From Alnus glutinosa (lineage: Eukaryota > Streptophyta > Magnoliopsida > Fagales > Betulaceae), in NCBI RefSeq assembly GCF_958979055.1, contig NC_084886.1, positions 1,569,001-1,633,000 of the forward strand: a stretch of DNA of 64,000 nt. The letters run 5' to 3'. Positions 13,729 to 24,072 of this stretch are shown here, in pieces; position 1 is the stretch's first letter, and every line of letters starts with the position of its first letter. The notes below the pieces were generated by a model. That model made no database searches and had not been told where the DNA came from. It worked only from the letters and a program-made list of their open reading frames with translations. Made by a program: the position numbers and the translations under genes.

Positions 13729-13742
13729 AAGCCCATTGGGCC
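13729..13742 (+). promoter_or_regulatory. Paired site II (TGGGCY) motifs upstream of the ESSS-type gene
   Basis: AAGCCCATTGGGCC holds TGGGCT on the minus strand and TGGGCC on the plus strand, back to back. Another TGGGCT lies near 13675. Site II elements are known TCP-binding motifs enriched upstream of plant nuclear genes for mitochondrial respiratory proteins, which fits the downstream gene. The role here is inferred. Confidence 0.5.
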
Positions 13743-14376
13743 TTGGCTTCAGGTACGTTTTGATACTTCGCACAGCGATTTCAGTTTTAGCCACTGCTTT
13801 GACCCTGGAGAACACACCGTTATACTTCGCGATTCTAAGTTCAACCAGGTAATATCCAATTTCCCATCGTATTTTCTGAAATAATTTTGTTCGATTTCGA
13901 TCTCGTTTTTTATTTCTTTTTGTAAATTTCAGTAGCTAAGGTCTTTTTTTTTTTTTTTTGTGCTCTTGGGTTTTCCATTTGGAAAACACCTGATCTGTTT
14001 GGTTGCTGAGAAATATAGGAAAGGAAAAGAAAATCCTCAAACTTCAGAAAATTTATTTTATTGGCTTAAGGAAATCGAAATTTTGACTCACCTGAACCTC
14101 ATAACCCTATAGACTTTGTTAAGATGAAGTTCCTATATTTCTGGGAAATCAGATAAACATCAAACTCTATGTTACTCGATTACATATCTTTCTTTTTTCA
14201 AAATTTTCTTAGCAGACAAAATGAGACTTTGTTTGTTGTCCTGTTGAATCGGTTTTCTAATGTAATCTGAATGCATAAATTTGTGTTTGTCAATAATTAA
14301 GTAAAGCTAGGTCAAATCTCATTAAGAATTAATGATTTAGGTTTTGATTCAAGGTGTTCAGGAAGAGAGATCAAAG

Positions 14377-14652
14377 ATGGGATTTATAATGGAGTTTGCG
14401 GAGAATTTGGTTCTGAAGTTGATGGAGGACCCTAAGGAGAGGGACAGGAAGTTCAGGGAGCACGTTTATGCAGTGAAGGATCGGTGCAACAAGACCAAGG
14501 AGATGTGGAGTTACCCTCTCCGTCCTTACGGGTTCTGGACCTTTGAGCGCCACAATTCTCAGCTCAAGTGGGATGCTCAGATCAGCCAGGTGCCCGGTCG
14601 GAGGGACCCCTATGATGACCTTCTTCAGCATGTCCACGACACCCCCAAATGA
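14377..14652 (+). CDS. ESSS-type small subunit of mitochondrial NADH:ubiquinone oxidoreductase (complex I)
   Basis: A single coding exon encodes 91 residues starting M-G-F-I-M-E-F-A-E-N-L-V. It contains the conserved plant blocks L-M-E-D-P-K-E-R-D, R-P-Y-G-F-W-T-F-E-R and Q-V-P-G-R-R-D-P-Y-D-D-L-L. Plant orthologues of this short protein (such as At2g42310) are annotated as the ESSS subunit of complex I, a peripheral accessory subunit at the inner mitochondrial membrane. No strong transmembrane segment is visible, unlike animal ESSS/NDUFB11, so I rely on the plant annotation rather than structural similarity. The leader is probably spliced: a donor at 13848/13849 (ACCAG|gtaata) joins an acceptor at 14340/14341 or 14353/14354. 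An in-frame codon run continues upstream of the ATG but has no better start. Site II motifs lie upstream. Confidence 0.78.
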   Translation: MGFIMEFAENLVLKLMEDPKERDRKFREHVYAVKDRCNKTKEMWSYPLRPYGFWTFERHNSQLKWDAQISQVPGRRDPYDDLLQHVHDTPK

Positions 14653-17013
14653 ACGAATAAGGTCGTATTCTCAGCTTTTATCGAATTTGAAGAGATTGAT
14701 GACATTTATTTTGAAGATCATGATGTTGTGGTGTGGAATGTTTTCGATGCCTTTAGTTTTTGTCAGAATGATTATATGTTTGTTTCTGACTTTCTGGAGG
14801 GATATCTCTATGTGCGATTTGTCTGAGAACATTATACTAGATAAAAAATATATATATAAAGGATTTCTAATGATTGGAGACGGAATTGATTTGATCAAAT
14901 GAAATAAAACATGTTTCTCTTATTCGCATGGCATGTAACCTGTTCAGTTGGAAAATTTTGGAGTTGGAAAAATTCGTGTATCTTTTGTCGATGCACATAT
15001 TCTAGAAGGCTTTGTATTGGCATGAATTGAGCGATCAATAGTATCTTACAGATATTGATGACAATATATTCATGGCTTCAGAGATGAAATTGTCTAGTTT
15101 TTGCTGGGGCAAAACTAGCAAGCTGCTTCTGATGATACATTAAGTGATGTCTTTCTGTCAGTGATTTCATGCGATTTAACCTCCAGACTCTGTAATTTTT
15201 TCTTATATAAAAAGTAAATGCAAGGAATGTAGAACTAAATAATTGGAATTTTTTCTTTATTTTTTCTTTATGTTCTATCATCATCAAACTGAAGAGATGC
15301 TTTTGCTTTGTTTGTTTTGATAGGATAACTCCATTGCTTATGGGATAGATGGTCTATATGATACTTTTCCTATTGTTTTAGATCACATAGATCCATTACA
15401 AGCAGAGTCATGGATTATATTGCTTATGCCTTCATAGCATGTTATGGTGGCAGTGTATATAATCCTGGACTACTTTGGGAGATATAATCACCTTTCAAAG
15501 TCACCTTTTACTCCGTAAAACAAAATCAATTTTAATTATTTTCAAAAGCACCGATTTAACCCTTTCTTTAGTACTCGCAAAACCCCTGCATCCAATTTCA
15601 GTTCTTTCTTATCATGTTACTCGCTTTATTAATATAGGAGGGAAAATATGATCACATCTACTTGAATTTTGAAATTTGCTAATGACTATCTGCTAAAAGT
15701 AATTATACTGTTGCCATCGAGTATACTAATTAAGCATAATACCGTTGCAGTTTCTTGAAGCAACATCAAACTATGACATCCTGATCCTTAACAAAGGTTG
15801 CACATATGAGTATGCTGCTTTCATTAAGTTGTACTAACAATACCTGAATTTTTTTTCCATGGGAAGTAGAATCCACTTCATTGGGATAAAATCCTGCGAC
15901 TTTCAATTTTCATTCAATATGACTCTCTCTGGTATGCTAATCATTTCTAATATTGTTTATAAACCTGACATGGGGTCTTGGTCCATTGAAAAGGCCAATG
16001 AGGACATCATATGTGAAATTAGCAGGAAAATTAATTTATCTCATTTAAACTGTTCCATTGGTTATTCATTAATTTTTTGTTTTATTGATGCAGAAATCTC
16101 ATATGCCATCTGCTGAGTGAATTAAAGCTTTTCCTGCGGAAAATGGCAAGGAGAAACTTAAGCTTGTTATTCTGTCGGATGTTAGTTAAATGTATGGTGC
16201 AGGAGCATCAGTTGATTTGTAATGAGTTTGAATAAGTATCGTGTAACTCTGGTTTTATAAAATACACTGTTTCAGAATGCTTATTATCTTGCTGATCTGA
16301 GTGAATGTCTTTTAGCAATCTCATGGCAAAAATGATTCAAGAAGTTTTTGGTTGAATCCTAACTGACCAAGTATATGCCTAGCTACCGTTTCATTTACTC
16401 CTTGTAGCCTGTGATCATTGTACTGTCTGTTACCTTTAATTTGGAGAAGCCTTTACCTTAAACAGGAATAAGCCCCTGGCAGCTTGGAGGTGAGGGGTTA
16501 CTGGAACAACCACATTTACAAGAAGGTAAAAAGATTTTTGACAGAAGCGAAGGGAATAATGGAAACTTGCATTTAGCGAATTTAGAACAGTCGCATAAAG
16601 TCATTGAATAGAGACAATAAGTAGATATTAAGATCTAAGAGCAATTTGTTGGTCTTAACTATGCCTTCTGCCAAACGATCGACCAATACAATGTCAAATG
16701 ATCAGATTCAAGTAAAAAAATTTACTCTCTTTTTTCCCGGTCATAGGACGAACATGATAGGTGAAAAGGAGGAACTGATTAACAAATCATAGAATTGGAC
16801 AGATATGGAAGAATCAGATTATGTAATAGAGCACACACTAACATTGATCTGAACCACAAAGCCAGGTACGCTCAAAACCATTCACATTCAAAGCCAGGTA
16901 CCACTCTAAACCATTCACATTCATTCATACTTAGAAAGGGAGTGCAGAAGTCATTTACAGTCGAAACATACTACAAAGAGACGCAAACAGATTTAGACAA
17001 AACAGAAACTGTA
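14653..17013. other. Intergenic region between convergent ESSS-type and SRP genes
   Basis: The two flanking genes converge on this 2.4-kb stretch. The first few hundred bases are probably the 3' UTR of the ESSS-type gene and the last hundred or so that of the SRP gene. I see no further gene. Short open frames near 14.7, 15.1, 15.9 and 16.8 kb show no domain. Confidence 0.6.
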
Positions 17014-18845
17014 CTAATCGGAATCAGAAGAATCTGATTTATGTTCAGCAGATGCTGCTGCATCTCCTTCCTTTTCACGCTCTCCCTTCTTAACTGCCTG
17101 GGATATCTCCTCAACAGGAACTAAAGGCAAATAGCCAAATATAGGATAACCCTTCTGGGTCATGTCCTTCACCACACGATTGTACTTCTCTGAGCAGTTA
17201 GCAGCTACAGGCACCGCCTTCTCTGCCACCGTGTGGATGGGTGGACACTTGCTCAGTCCAACCCACATCCACACACTTTGGGACACAAGGAACTGCTTAT
17301 ACTCCGAACCAGCATAATGCACAGCAGCACGAGGACCCCCAGTTTGAGCCTCATTTACAAGCTTTTGAGCCTTTTGAGATGCCTTCTGAACCAAACTATG
17401 AGTTTTGCTCACAACATGCTTTGCGAAAGGTGGAGCATGCTCATCAAACTTGTGGGAAGCTTCATCTACCTGCAGTAATCAAAAAACTGATAAGTTCCAC
17501 AAAATTCTTCCATAAACTAGATGAAATAAGGTATATACAGAGCATATAACACAGCTAGCACCAACACTGGCAACTTATCAAATCATCAGCATGTCCGCAT
17601 GCATGTTGATTTCAACAATTTTTTCAAGTATTACGCCTTCAGCCCTTATATGGTTGTGGTGAGATTTATGAACATCTAAACAAAATTTGATATGCAGACC
17701 CAACAATACTATTTACTTAAAAATATTGGAAAGATTTTTAAGAACTTCGAGTTAGCCTAAGAAATCTAGAGGATGTGATTCGTACTAAACATAATAATGA
17801 GAGAATCGGTAAAATCAAATGTCCAACTGGCAACTTGTAAGGAGGTGGTCGGTTACCCTAAGAATGTGCTGAGACACCCCCAAGCTATTGGGGGTGGTGC
17901 GACCACTCTCCAAGGGCTCAGGGGGTGATCACACCACCCCGGTTCTGGGTGACCAACCACAGTAATATGATGATCGGCCACTCCTCAAGAGGCTGGTCGA
18001 ACCACCCCTTAACGATGGTCGGCCAGATGGGGTGACCGGACCTCCCAAGTATACTTACTTTTAAAAAATAAAGGTTTATGCGGCTCAATCTAGACCGTTC
18101 ATTTGGAATGTCCCTGGATCTTTTGGATCTCAATCCTATGCACTCCAATGAGTGAGCAAGCAAATGAGCAAAGGAAAAACAAACATGGAGTACCGTTATG
18201 ATCTAGCCCGGCCTTCAAGGGTTCCTCGTCATAATAATAATGATAAAATAAATTTAAAAAATAAAAAATCAGTAGCACTATGTATGATCTATTTTTACGA
18301 TTCCAAACTAAATGCATATTGGAACACAAGGAAAAATAATCGGATTCGCATCCGAATGAAACAAAATCTGATAAGGCAAATCAAAACAACGAAATAACAA
18401 ATAAACAATCCACGAATAGAAATCGTCGATCCAAATAGGACCAAAAGATCAAAATTCGAAATTTCGGTACCTTCTTGTCGAGGAAAACAAGGAGATCATA
18501 GGGCACGCCCTTGAGTTTCTGGTACACTGGGCCCACAACGGCGGTCACGGCGCCCTCCACGGTCCCCACAGCTGATCGCAGAGGCCCCGAGTTCTGCTTT
18601 GCGTAATCGTACAGACTCGTTGCGCACAGCAGCGCGTGGATCGCCGCCAACCTCACGAACGCTAGGTGCTTCAGTTCCTGGTTCTTTCTCTGAGTCTCCA
18701 TTTCCTGATTGTAAACATCACCAAGAACAAGAACCTCTGGTTAAGGCAAAGAAATACGAAATTTTCGAACGAATAAAGAATAGATTAAGAAAAATTATCT
18801 CTCTAAGAGGAATTTTACAACGAAGAAAGAGCTCACCGTGGCCAT
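17014..18845 (-). CDS. REF/SRPP-like stress-related protein
   Basis: Three coding exons on the minus strand (18845-18837, 18704-18471, 17469-17014) encode 232 residues. Exon 1 encodes only M-A-T; exon 2 starts E-M-E-T-Q-R-K-N. The rubber elongation factor/small rubber particle protein fold covers nearly the whole chain. Family blocks are E-L-K-H-L-A-F-V-R, L-Y-D-Y-A-K-Q-N-S-G-P-L-R, T-V-E-G-A-V-T-A-V-V-G-P-V-Y, L-V-F-L-D-K-K-V-D-E-A and Q-T-G-G-P-R-A-A-V-H-Y-A. The tail is acidic and Ser-rich. Outside rubber plants these proteins coat lipid droplets and promote growth and stress tolerance, and I infer that role. The 1,001-bp second intron carries a GC-rich repeat insertion near 17.82-18.06 kb. 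An internal ATG 12 nt into the frame could serve as an alternative start but lies inside exon 2. A CACGTG motif lies about 400 bp upstream. Confidence 0.92.
17820..18060. mobile_element. GC-rich repeat insertion within SRP intron 2
   Basis: About 240 bp much richer in GC than the rest of the intron, made of repeated GGTGGTCGG, GGGGGTGGT and GACCACCC/CCACCCC blocks in both orientations. Similar GGTGGTC/GACCACCC composition recurs at 57.77-57.95 kb. This suggests two members of a dispersed non-autonomous repeat, but termini and target duplications are not clear. Confidence 0.4.
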
Positions 18846-19249
18846 TGCGGATCAAAGAACTATCTTTTGCGTTTGGTTACAGCAGATACTCGTGCTCGAG
18901 TCGTAACTGAAAAATATCCAACTTAAGGTCCAGATGATCGTATTTATGGTAATGGCAACGCAATAGCCTCTTGGAAAATGATTTTTCTACCCCATATTAC
19001 TTTACATTAACTCAGAACCAACATTTATAAAATATCCTACCGTAAATTTAATGGAAGGTATATAGGAATATCACATCCTATAATCTTTTGCTATGTGCGA
19101 GAGATCTGACGGTGGAAATGGGCTCTGATGGGTTTTGAGTGGGGCCCTTGAATGAACAGCCAAAGACGAAGATTTGTGGTTTTTTAAGGGGTGGGGCCTA
19201 GATGGAAGAGTGCTCTAGCCTCTAGGGCAACTAGAGGTTCCGGAAAGGA

Positions 19250-19255
19250 CACGTG
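19250..19255. promoter_or_regulatory. G-box/ABRE-like CACGTG upstream of SRP
   Basis: The palindrome CACGTG, in the context GGACACGTGGTG, contains an ACGTGG core and lies about 405 bp upstream of the SRP start. ABRE/G-box motifs bind bZIP factors in abscisic acid and stress responses, which suits a stress-related protein. A single motif is weak evidence. Confidence 0.35.
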
Positions 19256-19398
19256 GTGCTTGATGGCACGTTGGACGGAATTCTCTAGGAACCTTCCTTT
19301 GTGGCCTCTAGAGGCGGCCCGGGATGAGGGAAGGGCCTCGAAGCATGGAGAAGGATCCTGCTTTAGAGTAGCTGGTTAGTGGAAATATGAGGGAAAAA

Positions 19399-19899
19399 TT
19401 GTCGCTTTGGGAATAGAAGTTATTTGATGTGAATTTAGAAAAATGATAGAGGAGTCCTTTTAACCGTACCCTCTCTCTTTTTATAATAAAAAATACAATT
19501 GTATTGAAAAAGAAAAAATAAAATAATTAAAAATTACACTTTTTAAAATAAATTTATATTTTTTATTGTCGCTTTGGGAATAAAAGTTATTTGATGTGAA
19601 TTTAGAAAAATGATAGAAGAGCTTTTAACCGCACCCTCTCTCTTTTTATAATAAAAAATACAATTGTATTGAAAAAGAACAAATAAAACAATTAAAAATT
19701 ACACTTTTTTAAATAAATTTATATTTTTTATTGTCGCTTTGGGAATAGAAGTTGTCTGATGTGAATTTAGAAAAAATGATAGAAGAGCCTTTAACAGCAC
19801 CCTCTCTCTTTTTATAATAAAAAATACAATTGTATTGAAAAAGAACAAATAAAACAATTAAAAATTACACTTTTTTAAATAAATTTATATTTTTTATTG
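19399..19899. repeat. Three-copy tandem repeat, unit about 165-167 bp
   Basis: Units start TTGTCGCTTTGGGAATA at 19399, 19566 and 19731. They run through a shared ACCCTCTCTCTTTTTATAAT, ACAATTGTATTGAAAAAG and AAATTTATATTTTTTATTG, and differ only by scattered substitutions and one-base gaps. High similarity points to recent duplication. The unit has no ORF. Confidence 0.9.
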
Positions 19900-21276
19900 T
19901 AAAGGAAAAAAGGGGACCGGTTAAAGATCCCCTCTATTATTTCTCGTGAATTTATTTTACGTTTAAATTTTGTTTTATTATATTTAAATGTATATATCAT
20001 ATTATAGTATTTAAAATTTAAAATGATACAATAAGATATTCATTATTAAATATGTGAAATAAATCTAAATAAAATAGAAAGAATCTTGATCCATGTTTAG
20101 TTGGGGCTTGTAGGCTTAATTAATAACTAATAAATATAAATGGTGGAAGAAAAATGTTTGAGGTATGTCAATTTTTATTATAAAGTCATTTAAAAAATGT
20201 GTCCATTTATAATTGATAAAAATAATTGAGAGAAATTAAACGGCCAATTTTTTTATTTAGTTCTTTCACTAAATATAAACTGGGACATCTTTGTAAACGT
20301 TTTGTAGTATTCCTAACACTACTGATGGTAGACACTTTTAAATTAAAAAATAGTTGTGACAAGACGTTAAAGAACAATTACGGGATTAATCAGGGTACGA
20401 GGTCAAAAAGATTAAGATATCCTATCCTGTTTTTCTTTTTCTTAAATTATCCTTTCCTTTCTGACAGACCCGACAATCGATTTCATCCAGTGAAGTTCAT
20501 TCAGGTATATATCTAATCTAATCCCGGGGCGCAGGATTATTATTACAACCAAAGACTAATCTGTGGGCTGTAACCTGTTGCTCAAAATTAAAAAAAAAAA
20601 TTCAATAGATAAGATAGAATTAGTCATCATTTGCTTTATTACTTGGGCCACTTTGTTTTATTTGGCGGACAGAGATCGGGAAAAGCAATCTTTTTACAGT
20701 GTTCCTGTTCTTAGACATGGCTGTTTTACTACGACACTGATCTGTCTAATTGTACCTGCGGGTAGGCTATGGGACCTTCGAGGAGCATCTCTAGTCTCTA
20801 CCCAAGTGTTTGGCTTTTACCTAGAAAGTTCACTCCCTGCACAAAATAACAATGCAGCATAATGGAGTCGTCTAGGTGAGCTATTTACCAGTTTTCCTGC
20901 CCAAACATAACCCATCAGGCATCAGCTACCAAAAATGCTAAAATTTCCTTCACATAAATTATGCCCTTCTCAAACGTTAGCCTATTGGCTATGGTTAGGC
21001 ATTGCTTCAAGCAATAAACTGTACCATTTTCATAGCTAATTCTACCAACATCTTTTATAAGGCCTTTCCCACTCCATCTTTTCAGTACTATATGCATACA
21101 CTACTATTGATGTTTCTAAAACTTGTTAGACATGTTATCTTCCTATAGTTGGTTAAGGACAAATTTTCTACCATTGCCCTATTGGCTGTTTCAAGATGAT
21201 GAAAATGATCCTTGACTACCAAAAGTCACAGTACAAGAGATTGCATAATTGTGTGTAGACATATTCATACCGCTCA

Positions 21277-23856
21277 TGTAACGCTCCCAAACCGCTAAGG
21301 GTTAGGTTCGTCCATTTTTATACACCAAACTGTAAAGATTCGTAAGGTCTGCCAACAACCTAGCTAATATACTGAATTATATAAATTAATTAAATAGAAT
21401 AATAATAATTTTAAAACTCAGAGCTTTAATAAATGCGGAAACAGTTTTTGGAAATGAACAATTATGTTTGATTCAATAATTGAAAATCTAAAGAAAAACT
21501 AAATTTATTGTGCAAGTGCACTTATTAAGGTAACAGAAAAATAATATCCTACTGCTAGCCTAGATCCCATCCCGGCCGCCTAGGTCTCTCTGTTCATAAC
21601 CTGAAAACAAAACAAAAATAAGGGGTGAGCGAGAAATGCTCAGTAAGACAACCCTCAACCATAAAACGATTGAGTTAACTTCATTTTCTTTAAAACAATT
21701 ATTAAAATACACTTGAAATCTAAATTTCTAGAACACAATTCAAAATTCGGCATTTTACTTAACATATAAAAATACCCGTTAACGATTAAGACTTCTCATA
21801 TATAGGGCCCATGTACACTATTACGCCCTGTGTACTAGGGTTGCACGGTCTACTGCGACCTCAGACAGGTAAACTGTGGCCACAGGCCCTGCCCCGTCAG
21901 CTAATTAATTGAAGTGCACTTAGCATGACATAGGGATGGATCCGCTTTCTATAAGTCCTTGAGCGATTGCGCTTCCATCCAAGCAACGGTACCGAGCTTA
22001 AACTCTGTAAATCTCTGTGAATATCTCTGGGGCCAAAATAATAGTCTCCTCCACACACGTGCCTCATTTATAAAAATCACATTCTCACAAATTATTCTTA
22101 TTCCTTTGATAACTTTTGAGGCAACGTGTGGGAGAGTTTTTACTCTCATTTTCTCATTAATTTCAAAAAAAAACTATAACTTCCCGTCTCGGGAACCAAC
22201 TACACAATTTACGAATAATTAGAAAATCTTTTATGACCAAAGCTTCTTTTAAAACAGTGATTTCAAGATTAACATTTATACCAACAATTTTTATCTCAAA
22301 ACTATTTTTAAAACAGTCCTTCATGCATCAATATAATTTGAAATATAGAACAAGAACAATTAATTGCAAATATGTTTAAAAAAAAAAAAGTAATATGACA
22401 TAAAACAATTTGAAAAGGGGTAGAGGATCCCTTACCTTTCTGATTGCAATAAGTCGCTGGATTATCTCGACTGCTAACTAGTCACCTGGTACAGGTTTAA
22501 ATAAATTAAAACCTTGTGCTAATCACTAGACTACACACTGACACCACTAAGATCCGTCTTGCTAACCTACTGAGAATGGATTCTCTAGGTATGTTTAACA
22601 ACATTAATTATTCTACTAATAATTAATTCATTAAATAAGTAATAACACGTTTTCTTTTATTGACATTAGAAATACGACTCCATAAAAGTAATATAATAGG
22701 AAATTATCAAAACAAAAGTTTATGACCCTTCTTATCACCCTCTGAATGGAAATTGATAGCTTTACTCTATAATAGCGAAAAGCTTGACTCATCTTTGTTA
22801 CGGTTACTCATAGAAAAGAACAAGAAAATAAGCTGCTGATACAATTAGCATCAGTTCGGCCGCAGCAATAGTGAAAATAAATCAAAGATTAAGTAAGGTT
22901 GATGGTTTGCCCTAAGTGGAACGAAAAGGCAAAAGGAAAAAAAAAAAAAAAAAAAAAAGAACTATAAGGGGACGAGACTTGCTGTTTAGAGGAAAGAGCA
23001 AAAGTGGGGGATATACACAACAAGACAAAATCAAGCATGTGCTGTCCGACCAGAACCAAAAGAAAAGAAGATTAAAAATTTGAAGGCTATACCTCCTACG
23101 TTTCACTCCTAGAAGAGAAAAAGAAACTAATAAATAACAAGCCTAATGTAAATAGTAGGTGGGAAGAAGGAAAAGACAAAACAAAAAGAATCCAAGAAGT
23201 ACTTGGTCGTGAGGTTGGTGAGTACTTGATGTTAAAAGAAACAATAAGAGAAAAGACAAGAAACTTTAAAGTCTAATCATATGGAAATATGGAGATCAAC
23301 AAACAAAAAAAATAAAATAGAAAAGTAATAGGAGAGTTACAGATAGGGGACGTCGGTAGAAGGGAAAGAAAATATACCTGCTTTGTGATTCTTGGCTAGA
23401 AACAAAGAGATTGTGGCCGGATCGTCTTGCGAGAGAGGAATAGGGAGATGGTTTTCATGAAAATTTTTTGAGATGAGAAGAGCGAATGACGGCTAAAAGA
23501 TATATTTATAAGGCGTAGGGTTTCATTCTATGACTGCTAAGATTTTATATACTAAAATAGGTATTTTAATAATAATAAATCAGATATCTAATATTTTTAA
23601 TATAAAATCTGATCTTTATATTTTAATATAAATATAAAATATAAAAGTGGAACTTAAATTGATATAAATTTATTAAATTTAAAATAGGTGTTTTAATAAA
23701 ATATAAGAGTGGTTATTTAATATCGAAAAATATGAATTAATATCAAGAAATAAAAATTCATATGTAAAATCAGGTGTTTATTAATCCTGTCTAGTTATCC
23801 ATTCTCATAGGTGGTAAAGACTATTCTACCCTTGAAAGGAGGTCGGGGTTATTACA
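21277..23856. mobile_element. Probable solo LTR of an LTR retrotransposon (2.58 kb)
   Basis: The element starts TGTAACGCTCCC and ends GGGGTTATTACA, with the TG...CA ends of an LTR. It is flanked by an exact 5-bp direct duplication GCTCA (21272-21276 and 23857-23861). The inside lacks gag, protease, reverse transcriptase or integrase reading frames, and I see no second copy of the ends in this window. A single long non-coding element with TG/CA ends and a 5-bp duplication fits a solo LTR left by recombination between two LTRs. Both ends read TGTAA when reverse-complemented, so a TIR element is a less likely alternative. The family cannot be named from this alone. Confidence 0.7.
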
Positions 23857-24072
23857 GCTCATCCATCAACATGCCAAGACAAATAGAAAGAAACGTAATT
23901 TTTTCCATGGGCCACCCTAGAATGTTAGTTTAGGTAATAAAACATTTCCCAATACCGCTCTACTGAGATATGTAACAGAAAAAGTTCCTTTCAGAAATTC
24001 CATATATGCAAGTGGAAAACAAGAAACTATTTAGAAAAAGGCAATCCAGTGGCATGACATTTCCAAAGCTTT

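Larger units (their letters stand above)
18846..21276. other. SRP 5' flank and intergenic region
   Basis: The first few hundred bases are the 5' flank of the minus-strand SRP gene, including a relatively GC-rich stretch at 19.09-19.38 kb with a CACGTG motif. The three-copy tandem repeat follows at 19.40-19.90 kb. From 19.9 to 21.27 kb I see only AT-rich sequence with no recognisable gene. Confidence 0.6.

Noticed and set aside
20563-20862. Open frame of 99 codons at 20.56-20.86 kb
   Set aside because: No ATG at the start, no domain and no splice context that would join it to other exons.
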